Positions 9,208-16,844 of a DNA stretch of 64,000 bases are shown piece after piece. A program made the translations under genes and the position numbers. Origin of the DNA: CAWDYA01 sp963806495. Its GTDB lineage: Bacteria; Acidobacteriota; Polarisedimenticolia; JACPZX01; DASXTC01. The notes beneath the pieces are model-generated. The model did not search any database and was not told the DNA's origin. It saw only the letters and a program-made list of their open reading frames with translations. The stretch spans positions 372,001 to 436,000 of the forward strand of contig CAWDYA010000008.1 in assembly GCA_963806495.1 (NCBI GenBank), in the 5' to 3' direction. Numbering within the stretch: the first letter of the stretch is position 1; each line of letters begins with the position of its first letter.

Positions 9208-9232
9208 GCAGCGTTTCATTCGAAAACGCTGC
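9208..9232 (-). terminator. Hairpin at end of asparagine-synthetase-like gene
   Basis: A 9-bp perfect stem, GCAGCGTTT (9208-9216) with AAACGCTGC (9224-9232), around a 7-base loop. It spans the stop codon of the minus-strand gene and is followed on that strand by ATTTCGTGT, a short and imperfect U-tract. Probably an intrinsic terminator. Confidence 0.5.
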
Positions 9233-10998
9233 GCCACCAGTGCTGAAATACCACTATCTGCCACATTTTCCCCGGCAGCGTCGGGTCGGGAGCTCCCCCG
9301 TAAAACGCCTCCTGCAGCCGCCGCAGCGCCTCGGCCGAGAAGATCCCCTGGCGGGCGATCAGGGCGGGATCGAGAGCGGCGCGCGTCATCCCGGAAAGCG
9401 AGCCCTTCAGCCACCGGCCGATCGGCGTCTGCAGGCCTCGTTTGCGACGATGCACCAGGTCGCGTGGCAGGACCCGCTCGGCCGCCTTCTTGAGGAGGTA
9501 TTTCGAGGTCGAGCCGCGCAGCAGCAGACCGACGTCGAGGCGGGCGGCCCACTCGGCGAAAACCCGGTCCACGAACGGCGACCGCGACTCGATCCCGTGC
9601 GCCGAGGCCATCTTGTCGGCCTTCATGAGGAGGTCCTCAGGCAGGCCATGCATTGCGTCGAGCCGCAGGGCCGCGTCGACCGACGCACCGCGCCGCCACT
9701 CCACGCCGGCGTCCGCATAGGTCGCCCCGGCGGCCGTGAGATCCACGGTGCGCGCGAACGCCTCGCTGTAGACGTCGCGACGCTCCTCGCGGGTCCACTT
9801 GAGCCGGATCGATAGATAGCGCTCCACCGGCGGGCGATCCAGCAGCGTCATGCGGCTGCGATACCTCTGGAACCGAGCGGGGCCGGTCAGGGCGCCCGCG
9901 GCGGGCAGCAGGTGACGCGCGAACCGGGGGAGCTTCTCCAGCCGGTCGAGCGTGGCGAGCCTCCGGAACCAGTGATCACCCGCGAGCAGCGCGTCGGAGC
10001 CGTCGCCCGTCAGGACCACGGGCGCCACGCCGGCCGCCTCGCGCGCGAGGGCCCACGTCGGCAGGCAGGCGGCATCCGCCATCGGCTCGTCGAGCTGAAC
10101 GATGACGCGGCCGGCCATGTCGGGATCGACATCGTGCAGCCGGACCGAATGGTGCCGCGCGCCGAACAGCTCCGCCACCCGGCGGGCGTGCGCCGACTCG
10201 TCGAGCCGGGCCTCGGAGAACCCGGCGGAGAAGGTATGGAGGATCTCCCCGGTCGCCTTCAGTCTTCGTGACAGGAGCGCGGCCACCACGCTCGAGTCGA
10301 GCCCGCCGCTGAGCAGACAGGCGACCGGGCCGCCTCGCGGCATCCGCCTGCCGAGCGCCGCGTCGAGCTCGCGCAGCATGTCATCGGGGCCGGCCTCGTC
10401 ACCCGCACGATCCGGCAGCCGCCAGTAGCGCACCGGCTGTGGCGGTGACGAGGACTGCGCGTCGAGCGGCAGCTCGACGTAGTGACCGGCCGGCACCTTG
10501 TGCACGTGGCTGAAGATCGTCCAGGGCGCCGGGATGTAGGTGAAGGCGAGATAAGCATCGAGCGCCTCGGGGCGCAGCGACCAATCGGCGATCGTCCCGG
10601 CGGCTGTCAGCGCCTTGATCTCGGAGGCGAAGGCGATGCCTGCGGCGGACACCGTGTAGTAGAGCGGCCGCTCGCCGAGCCGGTCGCGCGCGAGCAGCAG
10701 CCGGCCGCGGGCCGGGTCGAGGAGAGCCACGGCGAACGGACCATCGAGCAGCGAGCAGAATGCGGTCGAGTCCCCGGCGCTCGACGACCAGGCCGCGCGG
10801 AGCATCCCGGGATCGCGGAAATCGCCGTCGGCCACGAGCCCGACGCCCTCGTCCCCCGCGGTCCGGTCGAGCCATTTCACGTCACCCCGGTGAGCGATCG
10901 CGCCCGTCATGATCGCCCTTGTCGAGCCGCTGTCGCCGGCCTCCGGTCGAGCGCGATCGCCGCCCGCCGGAAACCCAGCCGCAGATGCCTGCCATCAT
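9216..10998 (-). CDS. Asparagine-synthetase-like enzyme (frameshifted N-terminus)
   Basis: The C-terminal ATP-pyrophosphatase domain is complete: LLSGGLDSSVVAALL binds ATP, followed by LTGDGSDALLAGDHW, HGIESRSPFVDR and the KYLLKKAAERVLP block of AsnB-type amidotransferases. The open frame with ATG at 10910 lacks the start of the glutaminase domain. Upstream, another frame begins MMAGICGWVSGG (ATG at 10998), and deleting one G near 10963-10965 joins it smoothly to RARPEAGDSG and MTGAIAHRG. The restored protein is about 593 residues. Cysteine is at position 6, not 2, so the usual N-terminal nucleophile is absent, and the glutaminase domain is about 40 residues shorter than normal between AIAHRG and LLDGPFAVALLD. 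Ammonia-dependent or non-asparagine amide formation is possible. Confidence 0.75.
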
Positions 10999-11102
10999 CC
11001 CCCGGGCCCCCTGACGGGGGCAGCCGACCGAGCCCGCCGCCGCGGCGGCCCCCCCAAACTACCCGTGTCGAGCAGCGCCGTCCACTGGCCCCGGGCGGCC
11101 TC

Positions 11103-11111
11103 TGGTAATAT
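11103..11111 (+). promoter_or_regulatory. Extended -10 element before mpl
   Basis: TGGTAATAT has the TGn extension followed by a 4/6 match to TATAAT, and would start transcription near 11118, about 44 bases before the mpl start codon. No convincing -35 hexamer is present 16-18 bases upstream, as is common for extended -10 promoters. Confidence 0.4.
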
Positions 11112-11161
11112 GTTTGCCGCGGCGCCGACGACCGGCCGGCTCTGGCGCCGACGAGGTCAGG

Positions 11162-12601
11162 ATGCTCATCCACATGATCGGGATCTGCGGCACCGGCATG
11201 GGTTCGCTCGCCGGCCTGCTGCGCGAGGCGGGCCATCAGGTCCGGGGATCGGACGAGAACGTCTACCCCCCGGTCTCCACGATGCTGCGCGCGCGCGATA
11301 TCCCGATCCTCGAGGGATACCGGGCGGAGCACATCACGGCCGATCCCGGACCCGACCTGGTGGTCGTGGGCAACATCGCCAGCCGGACCAATCCCGAGGC
11401 GGCGGCCCTGCCCGGGTCGGGAATCGAGTATCTGAGCATGCCCCAGGCGCTCGCGCGTTTCTTCCTTTCGAGCCGGCATCCGGTGGTGGTGGCCGGCACC
11501 CACGGCAAGACGACCACGACGGCCTTGATCTCGCGGATGCTGCTCGGCGCGGGCCTCGATCCCTCGTTTCTGGTGGGCGGCGTGCTGAAGGACCTCGACG
11601 GATCATACCGGCTCGGCGGCGGCGAGGCGTTCGTCATCGAGGGGGACGAGTACGAGACAGCCTTCTTCGACAAGGGACCCAAGTTCCTGCACTACATGCC
11701 GCGCACGGCGGTGCTGACCAGCGTGGAGTACGACCACGCGGAGATGTTCCCGTCGCTCGACGCGGTCAAGAGCGCGTTCTCCTCCTTCGTGGATCTCGTC
11801 CCGCCGGCCGACGCCGGCGGCCGGCTGATCGTCTGCGCCGACGACCCTCTCGCGCTGGCGCTGTCGGGCCCTTGTCGCGGGAAGGTCGTCACCTATGGCA
11901 CGGGCCCTCAGGCCGAGGTGCGCGGGCGCGTGCTGGAGACGGGCCCGGACGGGATGACGTTCGAGGCCGCCGCCGGGGACGGCGGCACGGCGAGATTCAC
12001 GGTCGCGCTGACGGGCGTGCACAACATGCGCAACGCGCTGTCGGCCGTCCTGGTCGGGCGAGCGTTCGGTCTGCCGGACGAGGCGATCCGGAAGGGGCTG
12101 GCCACCTTCTCCGGCGTGCGCCGCCGGCAGGAAGTGCGCGGGGTGCAGGGGGGTGTCACGGTCATCGACGACTTCGCCCACCATCCCACGGCGGTGCGGG
12201 AGACGATCGCGGCCACACGTGCCCGTTTTGCGGGTCGGCCACTCTGGGCCGTGTTCGAGCCGCGCACCAACACCACGCGGCGCGATGTCTTCCAGATCGA
12301 TTATGCGCGCGCCTTCGACGGCGCCGACGAAGTGGTGATCGCGCCGGTGGATCACCCGGAGCGGGCGCCCGAGGGGCACAGGTTCAACGTGCATCAGCTC
12401 GTGGAGGATCTGCGTCTGGTGGGGATCTCGGCACGCCATCTCGCGGGCGGGGTCCCCGAGATCGTCTCCTACATCGCCCGCCGCTCCCGGCCCGGCGACG
12501 TGGTGCTCATCATGAGCAACGGCGGCTTCGGTGGCATCCACGATCGATTGCTGGACGCGCTCGCCGCCCGCGAGCAGGCCGGCGAGAACGCTGCGGGCTG
12601 A
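11162..12601 (+). CDS. mpl: UDP-MurNAc:tripeptide ligase
   Basis: 479 residues from the ATG at 11162 (GAGG seven bases upstream); a 16-residue longer start at 11114 would add an arginine-rich tail without homology and is rejected. The N-terminal Rossmann motif is HMIGICGTGMGSLAGLL (4-20), the P-loop is AGTHGKTTTT (111-120), and later blocks include EGDEYETAFFDKGPKF, HNMRNALSA, DDFAHHPTAV and FEPRTNTTRR. This set is that of Mpl, which reattaches the recycled tripeptide L-Ala-gamma-D-Glu-meso-Dap to UDP-MurNAc in the cytoplasm, and not of MurC, which has a different central loop. It implies a Gram-negative-type peptidoglycan with recycling. No other recycling genes are nearby. Confidence 0.92.
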   Translation: MLIHMIGICGTGMGSLAGLLREAGHQVRGSDENVYPPVSTMLRARDIPILEGYRAEHITADPGPDLVVVGNIASRTNPEAAALPGSGIEYLSMPQALARFFLSSRHPVVVAGTHGKTTTTALISRMLLGAGLDPSFLVGGVLKDLDGSYRLGGGEAFVIEGDEYETAFFDKGPKFLHYMPRTAVLTSVEYDHAEMFPSLDAVKSAFSSFVDLVPPADAGGRLIVCADDPLALALSGPCRGKVVTYGTGPQAEVRGRVLETGPDGMTFEAAAGDGGTARFTVALTGVHNMRNALSAVLVGRAFGLPDEAIRKGLATFSGVRRRQEVRGVQGGVTVIDDFAHHPTAVRETIAATRARFAGRPLWAVFEPRTNTTRRDVFQIDYARAFDGADEVVIAPVDHPERAPEGHRFNVHQLVEDLRLVGISARHLAGGVPEIVSYIARRSRPGDVVLIMSNGGFGGIHDRLLDALAAREQAGENAAG

Positions 12602-12963
12602 GGAAGAGGACCGCGCCCAGGACCGCTCCGCGGCCCCTGCCGGTCCGAACCCGGGCTGACGGCCACGTAACCGGTGGCCCCGGCCGGACCCTCCAGGCAG
12701 ACCGACTCACCTGTAGTGGCTGCGATCGCTGGTTCGCCTCGTCCCGGCCAGGTACGGTTGTGCGCCGGTCTTCCGAGCTCGCTCACCTGCACGCTGACGA
12801 ACAGAAGCATCATGCCGCAGGTCGTCGCCGCCGCAATCAAGGCACTCCTGGCCGTCACGGTCGTCCGCCTTGGGGAGCGCCGGGCAACTCTGACCAGCAA
12901 AGGGACCAGAGCGCCGACACCGACAAGCGCCGCGACCAGCCACATCCACTGCGCCTGGTTCAT
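12469..12963 (-). CDS. Small membrane protein of unknown function
   Basis: 164 residues. The start codon is preceded by GGGAGG with six-base spacing, the best ribosome-binding site in the area. Two membrane helices are visible near the N-terminus (LVAALVGVGALVPLLV at 9-24 and LIAAATTCGMMLLFVSVQV at about 42-60), separated by a short basic loop. The rest is polar and low in hydrophobicity. The last 44 codons run antisense to the end of mpl, which is a longer overlap than usual and could reflect an undetected frameshift shortly after residue 110. I do not recognise the family. Confidence 0.5.
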   Translation of the reverse strand: MNQAQWMWLVAALVGVGALVPLLVRVARRSPRRTTVTARSALIAAATTCGMMLLFVSVQVSELGRPAHNRTWPGRGEPAIAATTGESVCLEGPAGATGYVAVSPGSDRQGPRSGPGRGPLPQPAAFSPACSRAASASSNRSWMPPKPPLLMMSTTSPGRERRAM

Positions 12964-13015
12964 CGCATGCCTCCCGGGGTGTGAAGCAAGCCTGTGCCGC
13001 GAATTTCATCGGTTC

Positions 13016-14281
13016 TCATCGTACGCCGGAACCTGCGCGGCGTGGAGCCGTTGGCCGCATCAGGTCCGCCAGCGCGCGTCCGCTCGCCTCGATGCTGAAC
13101 AGCGACTCGGCGATCCGCCTTCCGGCGCGCGCGCATCGCACGCGCAGCTCAGCATCCTTCATCATCCGCTCGATCGCCGCGGCCAGCGCGGCCGCGTCCC
13201 GCTCCGGCACCAGCAGCCCGCTCTCGCCGTCACGCACCGCCTCGGGGATCCCCGAGATCGCCGTGGAGATCACCGGCACGCCGGTGGCCAGCGCCTCGAT
13301 GATGGTGTTGGGGATGCCGTCGCGGTCCTGGTTGGCGAGCACCACGCAGGGCAGCACGAAGATACCCGCGCCCGCCAGCACGCCCGGGATCCGGTCGTGC
13401 TCGATGACACCCATCAGCGACACGCGGTCCGCGAGCCCCAGCTCGCCGATCCGCCGCTCGATCGCCGCGCGCTGGTCCCCTTCGCCGTAGATCTCGAGCG
13501 AGAACGGCACGCCCCGCGCTTTCAGCATCGCCAGCGCCTCGAGGAGCCACGGGAACCCCTTCTTCTCCTTCAGCCGGGTCACCGTGACCAGACGCGAGGC
13601 ACCGGCCGGGCCGGAAGGCTCCCCCCGCGCCGCGAACCGCGCCAGGTCGACGCCGTGATAGACCCGCCGGATCCTCGAGGCGTCCAGCCCCGACTCCCGG
13701 CAGAAGCCGTGCAGATACGTCTCGTTGAAACCGGTGCAGGTCGCCACGAACCGGGCCGCGCGGATCTTCTCCTTCAGCCTTCCGGGGTTGGTGTACAGGT
13801 CGTTGGCGTGCCCGGTGAACGAGAAGGGCAGGCCGAGACAGGCGGCGGCCGCCAGCGCGGCGTCGGCGAGATAGTCGGCGTGCTGCGCGTGCACGTGACG
13901 CACCCCGGCCGCCCGCATCCGCGAGGCCAGGAAGAACACCTCCATCAGGTGCGAGCCGCGAGCCATCCGCCCGCCCAGACGGAGCGCCGTCCGAACGCCG
14001 CGCCAGAATCCGAGCGGCGAACGCAGCAGACACGACACTCCGGCGAGCCAGCAGACCGCCGATGAGCCACGCGGCACGTAGGTGGTGCGCGCGCTCCATT
14101 CCTTGACGCCGGGCTGGTCGGCCACCTCGGGCAGCGGCGGCCTGAAGGAAAAGAGCACCGGGTCCACCCCGGCGCCGATCAGCCCGCGCACCTCGTTGAG
14201 GACCCACCCGCCGCCCCATCGCGGGAACCGGTTGGCGACGTACCCCACCCTGATTCCGCCGGGGGCCGTCTGCTCGCTCAC
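13016..14281 (-). CDS. GT4 glycosyltransferase (WcaL/colanic-acid type)
   Basis: 421 residues starting with GTG at 14281; the GTGA overlap with the stop of the RtcB-like gene (14278-14281) supports this start. The N-terminal domain contains GYVANRFPRWGGGWVLNEV and VRHVHAQHADYLADAALA, and SFTGHANDLYTNP. These are features of the colanic-acid WcaL/AmsK branch of GT4. The C-terminal domain has VTRLKEKKGFPWLLEALA, IYGEGDQRAAIE and GIPNTIIEALATGVPVIST with the E-x7-E-like donor site. It is the last gene of the five-gene operon starting at 20248. Sugar and acceptor are unknown. Confidence 0.85.
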   Translation of the reverse strand: MSEQTAPGGIRVGYVANRFPRWGGGWVLNEVRGLIGAGVDPVLFSFRPPLPEVADQPGVKEWSARTTYVPRGSSAVCWLAGVSCLLRSPLGFWRGVRTALRLGGRMARGSHLMEVFFLASRMRAAGVRHVHAQHADYLADAALAAAACLGLPFSFTGHANDLYTNPGRLKEKIRAARFVATCTGFNETYLHGFCRESGLDASRIRRVYHGVDLARFAARGEPSGPAGASRLVTVTRLKEKKGFPWLLEALAMLKARGVPFSLEIYGEGDQRAAIERRIGELGLADRVSLMGVIEHDRIPGVLAGAGIFVLPCVVLANQDRDGIPNTIIEALATGVPVISTAISGIPEAVRDGESGLLVPERDAAALAAAIERMMKDAELRVRCARAGRRIAESLFSIEASGRALADLMRPTAPRRAGSGVR

Positions 14282-15747
14282 GCCTTGAGGACCGCCACGG
14301 GACGCAGCCGCGCGGCCGGATGCGCCACGTCGGCCGCGGACGCCACCGACATCACCTCCTCGATCGCCTCGTCGGAGAGATGCTCGAGGATCTCGGGGCC
14401 GGGCGCCTTGTAGGTGTACTTGCGTGTGTAACGCCCGGGCCTCGGGCTCAGCAGTCCGGCCGACTCGAACCGGTCCACCGTGCGCCCTGCACCGTGATCG
14501 ACCGAGTGGAGCGACGCGGCCGCCCCCTCGCTGCCCACGACCACGAACGACGAGGTCCGGTTGGTGCCCGGGATCATGACCGGCTGCCCGATCGACCGGT
14601 ACGGATGATCATCCGGCAGACCCGAGGGGCCGACCGTGCGCGCGGCATTGTGCCTGTGGACCCACAGGTCACGCCCGCCGATCCGCTCGCGGTGGATCGT
14701 ATTGTGCGACAGATCCGCCACGATCCCCAGGGCGAGATTCCGGTCGCCGGTGGCGCGGCGGAACGCCTGCTGGATCAGCCCCGTCACCGCGACCCTGTTG
14801 GCGTAGCCATAGTTGGCGGCCACGTCGAGGGTCAGGCGCAGCCGCTCCCCCTCGCGCGAGTCGGCGGGCACCGCCACGTAGTCCTGCCGCCGGAAGTGAT
14901 ACGCCCACCGGCGCTTCAGATCCGCCAGGCTGCCCACGTCACGCATCAGGTGCAGCCCGACCTTGCGCCAGAACAGCTTGCGCCTCCGGCGGGGGTCGGT
15001 TTTGCGCCGCCAGGAGTACAGCCGGCCGAGGTCGTGCCCGAGCCGCTCCGAGCCGGTGTGGAACATCGCCACGAGCTGACCCTGAGACAGTCCCATCAGG
15101 CGGCAGGCGGCCGGATCGATCACCTCGCTGACCACCTGCAGCTCGAGGAAGTGGTTGCCGCCGCCGATGTAGGCGAACGAGTACCGCCCCATCTCCACGC
15201 TGCGCTTGTCGACGGCGGCATGGAACTGCTCGCGCGACGGCTCGTGCCCCGCCAGCATGTTGCCTCCCGCCTCCATGACACGGCACTGCGCCGCGTCGAC
15301 CTCGTATCGTCGCGCCGCCGCGGGCGCGCCTCCGATGCAGAAGGCGATCACCTCGTCGCGGGTGACCGCCGCGTTCCGGCGACGGCGCGGGAGCATGTCG
15401 CGCAGCTCCCCCATCAGCCTGTCGAGGAAGACGTCGGAGAGATCCGAGGCCGCGATCGGCGTGGCCAGCAGGTTCATGCCGCAGTTCTGCGACGGGCTGG
15501 AGAACGACAGCACGATGTCGGATGAGGTGGCGATCGCCGTACTCGACGGCGTCTCGAGCCGGTCCTTCCAGTGCAGATCGGGCAGGGCCACCACCGGCTC
15601 GGCCACCCACGGAAGACTCGAGACCCAGACCAGCCGCTGCAGCACGCTCGGCTCCGGGCTGGAGTTGGGCCCCGCGAAGACGCGCACGCCCCGGCCGTGT
15701 CTCGCCGCGACGTGCCGGGGCACGCTCATCGTGGCCGCCTCGCTCAC
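14278..15747 (-). CDS. RtcB-like RNA-ligase-fold protein in a glycan operon
   Basis: 489 residues from the GTG at 15747, which overlaps the stop of the HprK-like gene as GTGA; an in-frame ATG lies at 15729 (numbering below uses that ATG, 483 residues). Family signatures in order: LPDLH (49-53), NCGMNLL (C83), IGGGNHFLEL (H193), FHTGSERLGHD (H224), ANYGYANRV (305-313), LSHNTIHRE (H342), WVHRHNAART (356-365) and SVDHGAGR (H412). In RtcB, C, H, H and H bind manganese and the last H is guanylylated during RNA 3'-phosphate ligation. The metal-binding Asp of canonical VDIGCGM is changed here to SQNCGM. No archease or RtcA is nearby; all neighbours are glycan genes. Catalysis and substrate are therefore uncertain. 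Confidence 0.75.
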   Translation of the reverse strand: MSEAATMSVPRHVAARHGRGVRVFAGPNSSPEPSVLQRLVWVSSLPWVAEPVVALPDLHWKDRLETPSSTAIATSSDIVLSFSSPSQNCGMNLLATPIAASDLSDVFLDRLMGELRDMLPRRRRNAAVTRDEVIAFCIGGAPAAARRYEVDAAQCRVMEAGGNMLAGHEPSREQFHAAVDKRSVEMGRYSFAYIGGGNHFLELQVVSEVIDPAACRLMGLSQGQLVAMFHTGSERLGHDLGRLYSWRRKTDPRRRRKLFWRKVGLHLMRDVGSLADLKRRWAYHFRRQDYVAVPADSREGERLRLTLDVAANYGYANRVAVTGLIQQAFRRATGDRNLALGIVADLSHNTIHRERIGGRDLWVHRHNAARTVGPSGLPDDHPYRSIGQPVMIPGTNRTSSFVVVGSEGAAASLHSVDHGAGRTVDRFESAGLLSPRPGRYTRKYTYKAPGPEILEHLSDEAIEEVMSVASAADVAHPAARLRPVAVLKA

Positions 15748-16844
15748 AGCGCCGCCTCCACGGATGCCTCCAGCCGCGCGGCGGTCGCCGACACGCTCTC
15801 TCCCTCGCCGATCCGGAACACCGCGCAGCGCGAGCCCTCCAGCAGCCGTGCAAGCGAGGCCGCGGGTGCCGGCTGCGGCACGCCCCGCTCCGCCGCCAGC
15901 ATCGCCAGCAGCGCGGCGCATGGACGATAGTCCTTGATCTCCCGCGCCAGGTCGTTGCCGGCGCGCAGGATCTGCGCGGCGCGCACCGGGGAGATCGGCG
16001 TGACCGCGGGCCCGACGCCGAAACGCAGGAAGTAGACGCTGGTCGGTGTCCCCGCATCGGCCTGACGCTCCATTCCCACGCGATAGGTCGGCTTGGGGTG
16101 CGCCTGGAGCGGCAGGTCGCTGCGCTCGGGCTCCACGCCCGCCCCCGCCATGCCGGTCAGCGAGTTCTCGTCCAGCCTTACCGGTTCCGGGCAGGCGTAG
16201 ATCCGCTGGTGATCGTGAAACAGCAGGTTGTCGGAGATCAGCCGCGCGCCCGGCCGCGACAGGAGGCTCAGCCCGAGGGTCGATTTGCCCACGCCGCCGA
16301 GGCCCGCCAGCAGCACGGCCTTGCCCGACGGCATCCGCACCGCCGAGGCATGCAGGAGCCCCCATCCCCGTGTGTGCTCGAGGTGCCAGGCCATCGGGTA
16401 GTAGATCATGAAGTACATCATCTTGAAGAACAGCCGGTTGCGCTTGCGATCCACGCGGCCCGGCCGCATGTACTCGATCCGCCGGCCCAGCCCGCGCGGT
16501 ATGTAGGAGCACTCGGCGCCGACCTGCAGCCGCGCGATCACGTCCCCGGAGAGGGCGAAGGTCATCGTCAGCTCGGGGAAGTCGGGCACCCGCGACCAGA
16601 CGGCGCGCACGGTCCCCCCCTCGCTGGCGATCGTCAGCCCGCGCCCCGCCCGCTCGGCGCCGCCGCCCGGCTCGGGCGCCGCCGCGGTCCGTCCCCAGTG
16701 CCAACCGGCGCGCACCTTGAGCTCGGCGTCGGGGTTGGCCCCGTCCTGCGCGTCGAGGTGCGCGCGAACGAACGCGGCGAGGTCGGTATCGTCTGCGTCG
16801 ATCGACACCGACAAGCCGTGCAGGTCGAAGTGAAGCCCGCTCAT
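15744..16844 (-). CDS. HprK-like P-loop kinase
   Basis: 366 residues. A P-loop GLGGVGKST occupies residues 181-189, followed by LISDNLLFHD (202-211), the arrangement of HPr-kinase/phosphorylase-type serine kinases. The N-terminal 150 residues form an extra domain with no motif I recognise. HprK-related proteins of this size are repeatedly found in exopolysaccharide, lasso-peptide and exosortase-type loci, where the partner HPr is often missing; none is visible here. It starts within the stop of the ABC exporter gene (ATGA at 16841-16844) and its own stop overlaps the RtcB-like start (GTGA), so it is translated together with both. A regulatory or substrate-phosphorylating role is inferred, not shown. 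Confidence 0.75.
   Translation of the reverse strand: MSGLHFDLHGLSVSIDADDTDLAAFVRAHLDAQDGANPDAELKVRAGWHWGRTAAAPEPGGGAERAGRGLTIASEGGTVRAVWSRVPDFPELTMTFALSGDVIARLQVGAECSYIPRGLGRRIEYMRPGRVDRKRNRLFFKMMYFMIYYPMAWHLEHTRGWGLLHASAVRMPSGKAVLLAGLGGVGKSTLGLSLLSRPGARLISDNLLFHDHQRIYACPEPVRLDENSLTGMAGAGVEPERSDLPLQAHPKPTYRVGMERQADAGTPTSVYFLRFGVGPAVTPISPVRAAQILRAGNDLAREIKDYRPCAALLAMLAAERGVPQPAPAASLARLLEGSRCAVFRIGEGESVSATAARLEASVEAAL

Noticed and set aside
10907..11010. A stretch LRLGFRRAAIALDRR upstream of the AsnB-like frame that resembles the AsnB segment LGHRRLAIIDL
   Set aside because: It would come before AIAHRG, the reverse of the order in AsnB, and a better N-terminus (MAGICGWVSGG) is found in another frame.
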